From assembly GCA_964500445.1 (NCBI GenBank), contig CAZCOG010000001.1:186001-250000 (forward strand): DNA of 64,000 nt. Direction: 5' to 3'. Below, piece after piece: positions 33,821-43,078 of this stretch. This stretch comes from Persicitalea sp964500445. Lineage in GTDB: Bacteria > Bacteroidota > Bacteroidia > Cytophagales > Spirosomataceae. The position numbers were made by a program, and so were the translations under genes. Within the stretch, counting starts at the first letter, position 1; each line of letters begins with the position of its first letter. The notes beneath the pieces are model-generated. The model was not told the origin of the DNA and did not search any database. It saw nothing but the letters and a program-made list of their open reading frames with translations.

Positions 33821-34546
33821 TTGAAAGAATACGGCAGTAACGTCGAAAAGCTGGCGGAACACATCGTGCAGATGGAAGATCCCGCCAAGCGCACGCTTTA
33901 CGCGCACATCCTGGTGGAGCTGATGCGTCAGATTCACCCCGGCATGCGCGACAACCAGGATTATTATAATAAACTCTGGGATGACCTCTTCATCATCTCG
34001 GGTTTCGAACTGGAAGTGGACGGCCCTTTCCCGCCCCCTTCGAAGGAGGCGCTGGGCAAAAAACCCCAGCCCGTCAGCTATAATCAGCATAAGCTCAATT
34101 ATCACCATTACGGCAAGAACATCGAACTGCTGGTGGAGAAGGCAATCGAAACCGAGGACGCCGACGACCGTCTGGCGTTTGTGTCGTACCTCTACCGCCT
34201 GATGCGCTCATTCTACAACGCCTGGAATCGGGACAATCCCGAGGATGTGGTGCTGCTGGAACACCTGCTCGAACTTTCCGACAATAAACTGAAGGCGGAG
34301 GTAGATTATATCCGCGAGAATGGTCCGGTGGAAGCTTCGCCCAAGGATCGCAACAGCAACACCGAAAAGAGCCGTGGCAACACGCTGACAGGCTATAAAG
34401 CGCAGGTAAGCACGGGGCAGGCCGCTAATAACGGCAACTACAACAACGATCGCGCCAGGAACACCAGCCACGCCATCACCAGCAGTGGCAAAAATAACCG
34501 CCGTAATAAGAATAACAACCGCAACAATCGGAATCGGCGGAAGTGA
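33821..34546 (+). CDS. DUF4290 domain protein with Asn/Arg-rich tail
   Basis: A 241-residue protein. A TTG start at 33821 is used; no ATG is in frame upstream. Residues 1-165 match the DUF4290 style (YGSNVEKLAEHIVQMEDPAK; RQIHPGMRDNQDYYNKLWDD). The tail from about 190 is low complexity, rich in Asn, Arg and Lys (SSGKNNRRNKNNNRNNRNRR), likely disordered and able to bind RNA or acidic partners (inference). A TAATTTTG box at 33789-33796 resembles a -7 element. Upstream of murA, from which it is separated by an inverted-repeat element. DUF4290 has no established function. Confidence 0.88.
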   Translation: MKEYGSNVEKLAEHIVQMEDPAKRTLYAHILVELMRQIHPGMRDNQDYYNKLWDDLFIISGFELEVDGPFPPPSKEALGKKPQPVSYNQHKLNYHHYGKNIELLVEKAIETEDADDRLAFVSYLYRLMRSFYNAWNRDNPEDVVLLEHLLELSDNKLKAEVDYIRENGPVEASPKDRNSNTEKSRGNTLTGYKAQVSTGQAANNGNYNNDRARNTSHAITSSGKNNRRNKNNNRNNRNRRK

Positions 34547-34551
34547 AGCGA

Positions 34552-34658
34552 GTTGAGAGTGGGTAGTTGACAGTTGACAGCAAATGTTTTTTTGTCTTAT
34601 TAGCCACTGATAACTCAAACACCCGCTGTCAACTGTCCACTCTCAACTTTCAACTACC
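34552..34658. repeat. low-complexity inverted repeat between DUF4290 and murA
   Basis: The left arm (34552-34581, gttgagagt ... ttgacagttgacagc) and the right arm (34625-34647, gctgtcaactgtccactctc) are complementary apart from a seven-base insertion on the left; further gtagttga/tcaactac pairs follow. The arms consist of short gttgaca/gttgagag units. It could fold into a long stem-loop or act as a terminator. Confidence 0.7.
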
Positions 34659-34661
34659 TAA

Positions 34662-35969
34662 ATGTCTTCATTCAAAATAACCGGAGGTCGCCGCCTGAAA
34701 GGCGAACTTCAGCCACAGGGTGCCAAAAACGAAGCACTCCAGATTTTGTGCGCCGTGCTACTCACCGCCGAACCCGTCACGATCCATAATATCCCTTCCA
34801 TTCGCGACGTCAACCAACTGATCGACCTGCTGGGTGACTTGGGCGTTCGCCGGACGATGATCAGCGATTCGTCGATTCGCTTTGAGGCGGGCGATGTCAA
34901 TACCGACTATATGGAGTCGGAATCTTTCAAGCAGAAAGCGGCCGCCCTGCGTGGATCAGTGATGCTGCTCGGGCCGATGCTGGCGCGATTCCGCAAGGGA
35001 CGCATTCCGCGCCCCGGTGGGGACAAGATCGGTCGCCGCCGACTCGATACCCATTTTCTGGGTTTCGAGAAACTGGGTGCGGAGTTTAGCTACACTCAGG
35101 AAGACGGTGGTTTCTACCGCGTAGATGCCAAGAATCTGAAAGGTACTTACATGCTGCTGGACGAAGCATCGGTCACGGGTACAGCCAATCTTCTGATGGC
35201 TGCCGTCATGGCTGAGGGAACTACGACGATCTACAACGCCGCCTGCGAACCCTATCTGCAGCAACTCTGCAAAATGCTCAACCGCATGGGAGCCAAAATC
35301 TCGGGCGTGGGCTCCAACCTGCTCACCATCGAAGGCGTGGAAGTACTGCACGGCACCGAACATACCATGCTGCCCGACATGATCGAAATCGGTAGTTTCA
35401 TCGGTCTGGCAGCCATGACGCAGTCCGAAATTACGATCAAAAATTGCCAGGTACCTATGCTGGGCGTCATTCCCGACGTGTTCAGGCGGTTGGGGATCAA
35501 CCTCGAAATCCGGGGCGACGATATCTATGTACCTGCCCAGGAACACTACCGTATCGACAGCTACCTTGACGGCTCCACGCTTACCGTGGCCGATGCGCCC
35601 TGGCCCGGTTTCACACCCGACCTGCTCAGCATTGTGCTGGTGACGGCCATTCAGGCACAGGGGACGGTACTTATCCACCAGAAAATGTTCGAAAGCCGTC
35701 TGTTTTTTGTGGATAAACTCATCGAAATGGGTGCGCAGATTATCCTCTGCGACCCGCACCGCGCCACGGTCATCGGCCTCAACCGCGAAACCCAGCTACG
35801 CGGCATCCGCATGACTTCACCCGACATCCGGGCCGGTGTCGCCCTGCTTATCGCGGCTCTGTCGGGGCGCGGTGTCAGTATCATCGATAACATCGAGCAG
35901 ATCGACCGGGGCTATCAGCACATCGACACACGCCTGAACGCCATCGGAGCAGAGATTATCCGGCTGTAG
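34662..35969 (+). CDS. murA: UDP-N-acetylglucosamine 1-carboxyvinyltransferase
   Basis: A 435-residue enzyme that adds enolpyruvate from PEP to UDP-GlcNAc, the first committed step of peptidoglycan synthesis. Seen: Lys22-Asn23 (GELQPQGAKNEALQ), the loop PRPGGDKIGRRRLDTHFLG and the C-terminal substrate region PDIRAGVALLIAALSGRG. The residue matching the catalytic-loop Cys115 of E. coli MurA is Asp121 (PGGD instead of PGGC). Enzymes with Asp here, as in Mycobacterium and Chlamydia, resist fosfomycin; the same is expected here. Length is normal. Cytoplasmic. Confidence 0.95.
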   Translation: MSSFKITGGRRLKGELQPQGAKNEALQILCAVLLTAEPVTIHNIPSIRDVNQLIDLLGDLGVRRTMISDSSIRFEAGDVNTDYMESESFKQKAAALRGSVMLLGPMLARFRKGRIPRPGGDKIGRRRLDTHFLGFEKLGAEFSYTQEDGGFYRVDAKNLKGTYMLLDEASVTGTANLLMAAVMAEGTTTIYNAACEPYLQQLCKMLNRMGAKISGVGSNLLTIEGVEVLHGTEHTMLPDMIEIGSFIGLAAMTQSEITIKNCQVPMLGVIPDVFRRLGINLEIRGDDIYVPAQEHYRIDSYLDGSTLTVADAPWPGFTPDLLSIVLVTAIQAQGTVLIHQKMFESRLFFVDKLIEMGAQIILCDPHRATVIGLNRETQLRGIRMTSPDIRAGVALLIAALSGRGVSIIDNIEQIDRGYQHIDTRLNAIGAEIIRL

Positions 35970-36092
35970 CGTAGGGGCAAGTCTTCTTTCGACTGTCGTA
36001 AATGAAGTTATTAGGGATCGACTACTTGTAAGGAATGGTAGGCTTGTCTAATACGCCATTTACTTACAGGTAAAGAAAGCCCCCTTGCTTTT

Positions 36093-37628
36093 ATGCGTCT
36101 AGTGACATTCTTCTTGCTGTTTTATTTTAACGTAGTACTTTGTTTCGGTCAGGTTTCCTTAGAAAATCTTGCCCTTAAAAACGGAGAATTTGGCATAGGA
36201 TTCCGGCATTATGTAGCAGTCGATAGTACCAGAACTTACCAACGAATCTACGATTGGAGCAATCAAGATCTATTTCGACCTATTCCGGTCAGTATATGGT
36301 ATCCCTCGCAAAGCGCTTCGACTAGGGCAGAACCATTGAAAGTGTTGGATTATCTGGAAATATTGAAAGAGGAGGAAGAATGGGAACATCTCCCTAACGA
36401 GCAAATTCTCAATTGGTTTTATTACCCTAATACTCCTGCGAACCAAGAACACCTTTCGGAAAAAACAAAAGCCTTTCCGAATGCAAAAGAAATAGATCAA
36501 AAGTTTCCAGTCGTTGTTTACGCGCCCAGCTATCAGGCTTCTTCTATTGAAAACTTTGCGCTATGTGCTTTTTTAGCAAGTCATGGTTATGTAGTGATAG
36601 CCAGCCCCAGCCGAGGAACTGAGAATCGCTTTCTGGAAGGAGGTACGGAAAAAGATATGGAGACCCAGGCCAGGGATATTGAGTTTTTGATAAGGGAGGT
36701 CGTCAAATATGGTAATGCTGATCTTGGCAAAATAGCTACCATGGGATTCAGTTTTGGTGGCCTGTCCAACGTACTTTCCCAAATGCGGAATGGGTTCATT
36801 AAAGCGATCGTAAGTCTCGATGGAAGCGTGAGGTACCAGTATGCCACTTTGCAGAAATCCCCATTTTATAATGTCGCGAAAGTCGACGTGCCGTTCATTC
36901 ATTTTGCCCAAAAAGATATTCCCAAAAACGTCCTGATCGAAGATAGAATTGATTCAACCCTCAACCACAAATTTGATTTTTATGATAGCCTGACCAACAG
37001 TCGCGCGTATAGCTTTAAGTTTAATCATTTGACACATTCCTATTTCAGTACGTTGGGGGTACTTTTTCAGGCGAGAGACCCGAGGCAGGATAAAAGTGAC
37101 TCCGAAATTATGGAATCATACGCGCTGATGTCGGAATACACGCTTCATTTTTTGAATGGCTTCCTCAAATCTGACAAAAACGCTCTTTACCTTCTCGAAG
37201 AACGCAACGCTGACAGCAATCAGTCTGTGATACTCATTTCAAAAAAATCGAAACTGCCCACCGACCAAGTACTATCCTTCGAGGATTTTAACGAACTGGC
37301 TAGGCAAGAGAACTACCAAAATCTAGCCCAACTTTACGAATCGCTAGTGTCGAAGCAATCGTCATTCAAGCCCGAAGAAGGCAAGTTGAATAATCTCGGG
37401 CTTCAACTCCTGTATAATCCAGCAACTTCGGCGCAGGGCATTGATGTCCTTAGTTTTGCAACGAAGCTATATCCTGAATCGGCTAATCTGTTCGATAGTT
37501 TGGCAGAAGCTTATCTATTTGTGAAAAACGAAAAACAAGCTGCTGTCAATTTTAAGAAATCACTCCAGCTCAATCCTGAAAACAAAAACGCTTCCGATCA
37601 GCTTATGAAATTGGGAGATAAGCAGTGA
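36093..37628 (+). CDS. secreted alpha/beta-hydrolase with C-terminal TPR
   Basis: A 511-residue protein with signal peptide (LVTFFLLFYFNVVLCFGQVS). The hydrolase domain (about 45-360) is of the platelet-activating-factor acetylhydrolase/dienelactone-hydrolase type: nucleophile elbow GFSFGGLSN (Ser), preceded by YAPSYQASSIENFALCAFLA and GYVVIASPSRGTENRF, with a possible catalytic His in KFNHLTHSYFS. The last about 90 residues form TPR-like helices (ESANLFDSLAEAYLFVKNEK). The gene is visibly richer in A/T and uses more A/T-ending codons than its neighbours, so recent transfer is possible. Substrate unknown, probably an ester. Confidence 0.78.
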   Translation: MRLVTFFLLFYFNVVLCFGQVSLENLALKNGEFGIGFRHYVAVDSTRTYQRIYDWSNQDLFRPIPVSIWYPSQSASTRAEPLKVLDYLEILKEEEEWEHLPNEQILNWFYYPNTPANQEHLSEKTKAFPNAKEIDQKFPVVVYAPSYQASSIENFALCAFLASHGYVVIASPSRGTENRFLEGGTEKDMETQARDIEFLIREVVKYGNADLGKIATMGFSFGGLSNVLSQMRNGFIKAIVSLDGSVRYQYATLQKSPFYNVAKVDVPFIHFAQKDIPKNVLIEDRIDSTLNHKFDFYDSLTNSRAYSFKFNHLTHSYFSTLGVLFQARDPRQDKSDSEIMESYALMSEYTLHFLNGFLKSDKNALYLLEERNADSNQSVILISKKSKLPTDQVLSFEDFNELARQENYQNLAQLYESLVSKQSSFKPEEGKLNNLGLQLLYNPATSAQGIDVLSFATKLYPESANLFDSLAEAYLFVKNEKQAAVNFKKSLQLNPENKNASDQLMKLGDKQ

Positions 37629-37683
37629 CTAGCCCGACCGCAATCGCAGAAAAAGTTATCCGATCAAATAAAAGGTACCTTCA

Positions 37684-38343
37684 ATGACTCGTCCCACGGT
37701 CGATAGCCTGCACGATTCCGACGCCTACCAACTCGTGGAGTCGTTTACCATCGACGAAATGCCCCTTTTTCTGGCGCGGGAAGCGGGGTTACAGACAAGG
37801 AATGACGGGAAGTCCAGTCAAAAAACGGCGAGTTTCTGGTTTCTGATGATTGGTCTGGCCTTTTTTGGTGGTGCCATTGGCTGGCTGATCGGATCGGCCT
37901 TCAAAAACGCTGTCGACAATCAAATAATGGCTCCGGGCTGGCAACTCGGACTGGGCGTACTAATTTTTTTTGTACTGCTGCTGCCACTGCATGAACTGAT
38001 CCACGCCGTGTTCTTTAAGTCGCTGGGCGCGCCCAAAGTTGGGTTTGGGTACTCTGTAAAAGGATTGATGGTGTATGCCTACGCACAACGATTTGTGATG
38101 CAGCTACGGGAAAATGCGCTTGTCGCGGCTATGCCCTTTCTCCTGATCACTTCCCTGTTGTCCGGCCTGCTGGTCTTCGTTCCGCAGTTACAGTTTCTCT
38201 GGTTGCTCCTGCTGATTTTCCATACGCTGGGCTGCATCGGCGATTTTATCCTTATCAAGCACGCCTGGGCCAATCGGCGGAAGGGAATGGTCACCTATGA
38301 CGATCTGGAAGAAAAACGGACCTACTTTTTTGTGAGAAAGTAG
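37684..38343 (+). CDS. DUF3267-type membrane zinc metalloprotease-like protein
   Basis: A 219-residue integral membrane protein with about four hydrophobic segments. Zincin motif HELIH (His103, Glu104, His107) in LPLHELIHAVFFKSLGAPKV, inside the membrane region as in DUF3267/site-2-protease-like proteins. No clear third ligand can be assigned by eye. Alone between the hydrolase and the convergent DUF1080 gene. Proteolytic activity is possible but not shown; some family members may be non-catalytic. Confidence 0.8.
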   Translation: MTRPTVDSLHDSDAYQLVESFTIDEMPLFLAREAGLQTRNDGKSSQKTASFWFLMIGLAFFGGAIGWLIGSAFKNAVDNQIMAPGWQLGLGVLIFFVLLLPLHELIHAVFFKSLGAPKVGFGYSVKGLMVYAYAQRFVMQLRENALVAAMPFLLITSLLSGLLVFVPQLQFLWLLLLIFHTLGCIGDFILIKHAWANRRKGMVTYDDLEEKRTYFFVRK

Positions 38344-38361
38344 ATCCATTTTGTAAACACC

Positions 38362-39231
38362 TTATTTCTTTCCGTAGGTACACAAAGAATTATCTGCCTT
38401 TACATAATACGATTTAAAGTTGGTCGCCTTCGGATCCATGCATCCTTTCAGGTTAAGCAATTCTACTTTACGGAATTCCACTGGATGACTTTCACTTTGC
38501 AGCGATATGGAGCCTTCGGCAAGGAGCTTGCCATCGGGCTTTTGGGCCGGGTCGAAACTACCTACATTACCACCGCCAACCTGCGGCTTGGTGTATTCAA
38601 GTACTTTTTCGTCGTTGACAAAATGCTGGATGAGCGAATCGCCCAGTACTAGTACCTCCGCTCGTACCCACTGATCGCCGTTGTAGGTTTTGGAGGTAGA
38701 ATTGATGCAGTGCCGCGTATCCAGTTTACCGTTGTACACTACATTGGTGCCAGGCGTGCACAGGTTGCAGGTAGATCGTTCGCCTTTATCGAGTCCGCCC
38801 AGCAATTGTACTTCGATGGAAATTGGAAAGTCCTGGTCTTTGCCCATTGACGCGGCTGATTGGCCGTGTACCATGATTCCGCTGTTTCGTTTAGCCCAGC
38901 CTTCGCCGCCGGGTGGCTGCTCGCCCACGAAGCGGTACTCTACCGCAATGCGGTAGTAGGAAAAGTTTTCCTTATAGAAAATATGACCATACCGCTGCTT
39001 GAAATTGTCGTAGGCATCGTAGCGCGTCACGATCTTTCCATCTTCAGTGCGGAAGGTATTACCGAAATTCTCGTTCAGGTCGTACCCACGGATCTTGATG
39101 TCCCAGCCGCTGAGATCTTTTCCGTTGAATAGTTGCCGCCATTCCATTTGGTCCTTATTGACATTTTTTTGGGCCGGGGCCACACATGAACCCAGAGAAA
39201 GCAGAAGAAAAAGGGGAATAATGATTTTCAT
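38362..39231 (-). CDS. DUF1080 / 3-keto-disaccharide hydrolase-like lipoprotein
   Basis: A 289-residue lipoprotein with lipobox SLGSC (Cys16). The DUF1080 concanavalin-like domain begins WRQLFNGKDLSGWDIKIRGY and includes NSGIMVHGQSAASMGKDQDF, PISIEVQLLGG and ending HPVEFRKVELLNLKG. A short Cys-containing tail follows (CMDPKATNFKSYYVKADNSL). Some DUF1080 proteins hydrolyse 3-keto glycosides made by FAD sugar oxidases. Two FAD oxidoreductases occur in locus B 11-15 kb away, which makes that role attractive here, but it is inference. Opposite strand to the rest of locus B. Confidence 0.85.
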   Translation of the reverse strand: MKIIIPLFLLLSLGSCVAPAQKNVNKDQMEWRQLFNGKDLSGWDIKIRGYDLNENFGNTFRTEDGKIVTRYDAYDNFKQRYGHIFYKENFSYYRIAVEYRFVGEQPPGGEGWAKRNSGIMVHGQSAASMGKDQDFPISIEVQLLGGLDKGERSTCNLCTPGTNVVYNGKLDTRHCINSTSKTYNGDQWVRAEVLVLGDSLIQHFVNDEKVLEYTKPQVGGGNVGSFDPAQKPDGKLLAEGSISLQSESHPVEFRKVELLNLKGCMDPKATNFKSYYVKADNSLCTYGKK

Positions 39232-39510
39232 AAAGTAGGTAGAAAAATAAAAATTGATTGAAAAATATGCATTGAATATGCTGTTGCCTGAAAAGATCGC
39301 GGGTTATATAGGACTCTGTAAGCCAGTGAATTAAATAAGAATTTGCATAAATCCTGAAAAACAGGACTTAATAACTAATAGAATCTCTAACTACAAAAAT
39401 ACTCTGCTAATTTTCCGGCTCGAACCCGGTAAAGTGAGTAGTGGATTTGAAAAATGCACTTTTGGAAGAAACCCTGTTTATTCAAAACCTGCCCGACGGA
39501 GTTTCTACCT

Positions 39511-40941
39511 ATGCGGATTACAGCCAGCTGCTTCTTTTTTTTCATCACCTGCCACCTCTTCGCCCAGAACAAAGGCTTCACCGATGCCTCGGCGTTTGGC
39601 TTACGGCCCGAAGCCAGCGGAGTCGAAAATATGATCGCTTTGCAAAAGGCGGTCGATCAAGGCGGAACCATCATGGTCATTCAGCCCGGAACGTACAAAA
39701 TTGCGGGTACCGTGTACGTCGGAGGGCAAACTACCCTGCAGTTCGGCGCTGGTGTCTTTTTGAAAAAAGTAAACGAAAAAGGTACTTTCACCCATGTACT
39801 GCTCAACAAAGGGGCTTTGACCAAAACCTACGACGAGCATATTACCATCGAGGGTTTGCAGATTATCGTCAACGGCATCGACAAAGCCTTCACCGAAGTA
39901 TACGGACTTCGTGGACAACTAGCCTTCTTCTACGTCCGGGATCTGCGCATCGAGGGCTTCCGCTGTCTGGACCTGGAACCCGCCCAGTTTGGTGTCCATG
40001 TATGTACCTTCGAGGATTTGCTCATTAATGATGTGATCATCAAGGGCAAAAAAGACGGCGTGCACCTGGGCCGCGGCAAACGCTTCCGCATCAGTAATGG
40101 TATCTTTCAGACTTTCGACGACGCCATCGCTCTGAACGCCCACGACTACGCAACCTCCAACCCTGAGCTGGGCTGGATCGAAGACGGATTGGTCGAAAAT
40201 TGCCACGACCTTGACGCCGAAAACACCACGGGATACTTCTGCCGCATTCTGGCCGGCGGCTGGATTGATTGGAAACCTGGTATGGATGTGCAGCAATCCG
40301 ACACGGTCGTTTCCGGCGGCCGCCTCTACCGCGTTCAGGCCAAACCGGATGGTACTATTTACAAATCAACTACCCGGCCCACCCACGAAAGCGGCAGCCA
40401 GGAACTGGATGGAATTACCTGGGGCGTGGTCCAAACCGACGTTACCTATACGGCCGGAGTGCGCAACGTCGTGTTCCGCGACATCTACCTGCGCAAGCCG
40501 CGCATCGCCTTTTCCATTCATTTTGACAATGGCCGGTACAGTCGTTCCTACTATCCGGGTGCGGAAATTCCCCAACAAGAACAGCTCATGTTCGACAACG
40601 TCCGGGTGCTGCACGACCAGCCGAAGGAATTTCTCTCGGTGGGTACTCCTGTCGATGTGGTGACAATCTCGAATTCAAGTTTTAGAAACAACCGAATCAA
40701 CTTTCACGGCAATAAGGCCATGCCGGATTACCTGAGAACGAAGATCAATCTCTACGGCTGTGTCTTCAACCATTCCGGTCCCATGGACTTGCTGACCAAT
40801 AGCGTAGATGACAAACAAGTGGTCCTGAAAACCTTTGCCAATATGGCAGTCAGCGATGACTTTGAAGCAAACATCGTTTCGAGAAAGGGTAAAGTCACGG
40901 TCGATTCTGATTTGCCCGGACTAAAAACACAAACGAATTAA
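39511..40941 (+). CDS. secreted right-handed beta-helix protein (pectate-lyase/polysaccharide-lyase-like)
   Basis: A 476-residue protein from ATG 39511, where a normal signal peptide begins (MRITASCFFFFITCHLFAQ). An ATG at 39454 would add 19 residues ahead of it and is less likely. The N-terminus reads FTDASAFGLRPEASGVENMI, typical of pectate-lyase_3/GH28-like helices, followed by parallel-beta-helix repeats (HITIEGLQIIVNGID; LLINDVIIKGKKDGVHLGRG; FQTFDDAIALNAHDYATSNP). The Asp pair in FDDAIAL matches the position of GH28 catalytic aspartates, though the exact family is unsure. It lies 13 bp before the pyruvyl-transferase-like gene and is likely cotranscribed with it. Confidence 0.78.
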   Translation: MRITASCFFFFITCHLFAQNKGFTDASAFGLRPEASGVENMIALQKAVDQGGTIMVIQPGTYKIAGTVYVGGQTTLQFGAGVFLKKVNEKGTFTHVLLNKGALTKTYDEHITIEGLQIIVNGIDKAFTEVYGLRGQLAFFYVRDLRIEGFRCLDLEPAQFGVHVCTFEDLLINDVIIKGKKDGVHLGRGKRFRISNGIFQTFDDAIALNAHDYATSNPELGWIEDGLVENCHDLDAENTTGYFCRILAGGWIDWKPGMDVQQSDTVVSGGRLYRVQAKPDGTIYKSTTRPTHESGSQELDGITWGVVQTDVTYTAGVRNVVFRDIYLRKPRIAFSIHFDNGRYSRSYYPGAEIPQQEQLMFDNVRVLHDQPKEFLSVGTPVDVVTISNSSFRNNRINFHGNKAMPDYLRTKINLYGCVFNHSGPMDLLTNSVDDKQVVLKTFANMAVSDDFEANIVSRKGKVTVDSDLPGLKTQTN

Positions 40942-40954
40942 TTCAACCTTTGAC

Positions 40955-42262
40955 ATGAATTTCAAAAACTCCAATCGCCGCAACTTTCTGACCTCAGTTC
41001 CTCTGCTGGCGGGTACACTGCTGAGTCTGGATGCGTTAGCTTCCAACACTACCTTTATAAGTTCAAAAGCCCAAAAACAACTCGTCCTTCGTTCGTCCTG
41101 GCAGACGGTCAACATCGGCGACATCGGCCACACACCGGGTGTCTTGCACTTGCTGGAAAAGTACCTGCCCGACGTGGCCGTGCGGCTCTGGGCCAGCAGC
41201 GTGGATAACGGCGTGCGCGAAATGCTGTCGGCGCGCTTCCCGAAGGTCGAAATCTTCACGGGTGCCGATAAGGACGCTGTTAAACGAGCCATGCAGGAGT
41301 GCGACTTCCTGCTCCACGGCTCCGGTCCTTCACTGGTAGCCCGGAACGATGTGAAGCGCTGGAAGGAAGAAACGGGCAAGCCCTACGGAGTGTATGGCAT
41401 TACCTTTCCGGGAGTTTACAGCGATGACCCCAAAGAACTTGTAAAGGCCAATCCGCTCGATGTGGAGCTACTCAATGCCGCTGCCTTCGCCTTTTTCCGC
41501 GATTCGGTTTCGCTGGATCTGGCCAAAGAACTGGGTGTGAAAAACCCGGTCATGGAATTCTGCCCCGACGGCGCGTTTGCCGTAGACTTGAAAGACGACG
41601 CCGCAGCCATGGCCTTTATGAAAGCGCATGGATTAGAGGAAGGTAAATTCATGTGTGTCCTGCCCCGCAACCGTCTGACGCCCTGGTGGGAAATTCCGAG
41701 CAAAAATCAGACTCTGGACGAAAAGAAGAATGCCCGCAATGAACTCATGCGCGAGCACGACAACGCACCGCTCCGCGAAGCCATCATCGCCGTGGTGCGG
41801 CAAACGCCCATGAAAATACTGATCTGCCCCGAAGATGAAACGCAGGTCAAACTAGGCAAGCAGATTATTCTGGACAAACTACCCGAAGACGTAAAAGAAA
41901 AAGTGGTGTGGCGCGACCGCTACTGGCTGACTGACGAAGCCGTGAGTACCTATGTCCGCTCGGCGGGAATATTCGGGCTGGAAATGCACTCGCCCATCAT
42001 GGCCTTGGGGCATGGTATTCCGGCCATCGTGGGTCGCTTCGCCGAGCAGACCAGCAAAGGTTTCATGTGGCGCGACATCGGCCTGAACGACTGGTTGTTC
42101 GACTTCGATAATGAGGAAGACATCGCCCGCTATGTCCCGACGGTGCTGGCGATGGCAAAAAATCCAAAAGCCGCCCGGCAATACGCCGCCAAGGGACTAA
42201 GGTTTGTAGAAAAACGACAGCGAGAGACGATGGCTTTTTTAGGAAAGAAACTCAATGCCTGA
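40955..42262 (+). CDS. polysaccharide pyruvyl transferase-like protein with Tat-type signal
   Basis: A 435-residue protein. The N-terminus has a twin-arginine-like motif NRRNFLTS followed by VPLLAGTLLSLDALA, suggesting Tat export. The rest matches the pyruvyl-transferase fold: SWQTVNIGDIGHTPGVLHLL (the GN/GD-type opening), DFLLHGSGPSLVARNDV, GVYGITFPGVYSDDP, FFRDSVSLDLAKELGV, and AGIFGLEMHSPIMALGHGIP near the end. Classical members add ketal-pyruvate to sugars in the cytoplasm using PEP; an exported form would need another donor or have another activity. Follows the beta-helix gene closely. Confidence 0.82.
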   Translation: MNFKNSNRRNFLTSVPLLAGTLLSLDALASNTTFISSKAQKQLVLRSSWQTVNIGDIGHTPGVLHLLEKYLPDVAVRLWASSVDNGVREMLSARFPKVEIFTGADKDAVKRAMQECDFLLHGSGPSLVARNDVKRWKEETGKPYGVYGITFPGVYSDDPKELVKANPLDVELLNAAAFAFFRDSVSLDLAKELGVKNPVMEFCPDGAFAVDLKDDAAAMAFMKAHGLEEGKFMCVLPRNRLTPWWEIPSKNQTLDEKKNARNELMREHDNAPLREAIIAVVRQTPMKILICPEDETQVKLGKQIILDKLPEDVKEKVVWRDRYWLTDEAVSTYVRSAGIFGLEMHSPIMALGHGIPAIVGRFAEQTSKGFMWRDIGLNDWLFDFDNEEDIARYVPTVLAMAKNPKAARQYAAKGLRFVEKRQRETMAFLGKKLNA

Positions 42263-42438
42263 ATAAGACCAAGTACTTTCAGTCCATACAGCTTTTGCCC
42301 ATTGGTGATGATTTTTCAATAAAAAAGCAAGAATAAGTTGTAAATTCGTCAGAATTTTCATTTTTCAAAAAGCTCAGATCGCCCATTATCACGTCTTTAG
42401 ATACTCACACGGACGAGGAAGATGCCCAGCTTCTTTTA

Positions 42439-42966
42439 TTGGTAAGCGAGCAGGATAACGATGCCTTTGCCCGTATTTTCCAAAAATACTGGCAGGAGCT
42501 CTACGATTTCGCCTATTTGAAGACTCAGGATGCTGACGTGACGGAAGAAATTGTGCAGGATCTTTTCGTCAGTTTTTGGGAAAAGCGGGAAACGTTACGT
42601 ATCAACAACCTTCGTAGTTACCTGTTTGTCTCGGTCAAAAACCGCGTGATCGATTACTACCGACAAACCCAACTTACCCCCTTAGAGGCAATACCCGACC
42701 TGGCGTCGCCTGGTGAATATCCGATGTTTTTGGAAGAACTGGAAGCGGCTATTCAGGAAGCCCTGGCGCAATTACCGGAAAAAACGCAGCAGATTTTCCG
42801 CATGAAAAAGTTCGAGGATAGAACTACCCGCGAAATTTCCCAACGTCTTTCGATGCCCGAACGGACGGTCGAGTATCATTATACCCAAGCTACCCGGACG
42901 CTCAAAACGGTACTGAGTAGTTTTCTTTCTCTTCTGATCTGGCTATCTTCCACTAGTACTTTTTAA
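42439..42966 (+). CDS. FecI-like ECF sigma factor of locus B
   Basis: A 175-residue ECF sigma factor. Region 2: AFARIFQKYWQELYDFAYLK, EEIVQDLFVSFWEKRETLRI, LRSYLFVSVKNRVIDYYRQT. Region 4: LPEKTQQIFRMKKFEDRTTR with EISQRLSMPERTVEYHYTQA. The TTG at 42439 is the only standard start, but the frame is open to 42337 and the family-like EEDAQLLLLVSEQDNDAF begins before it, so initiation at an ATT (42385) or ATC (42388) is possible. Precedes fecR and susC of the same locus. Confidence 0.88.
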   Translation: MVSEQDNDAFARIFQKYWQELYDFAYLKTQDADVTEEIVQDLFVSFWEKRETLRINNLRSYLFVSVKNRVIDYYRQTQLTPLEAIPDLASPGEYPMFLEELEAAIQEALAQLPEKTQQIFRMKKFEDRTTREISQRLSMPERTVEYHYTQATRTLKTVLSSFLSLLIWLSSTSTF

Positions 42967-43078
42967 AGGAAAATTAGCTATTCTTTCGTATTTCATATAA
43001 ACTTTCCGCTAAAAACTATAATTGGTTGCGGACATTCCAAATTTCTCCGTCGTAGGGGCAGAGGATTATTCTATTTCT

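Noticed and set aside
39454..39510. Upstream ATG for the beta-helix protein
   Set aside because: The 19 added residues precede a complete signal peptide that starts at 39511; they would disrupt it.
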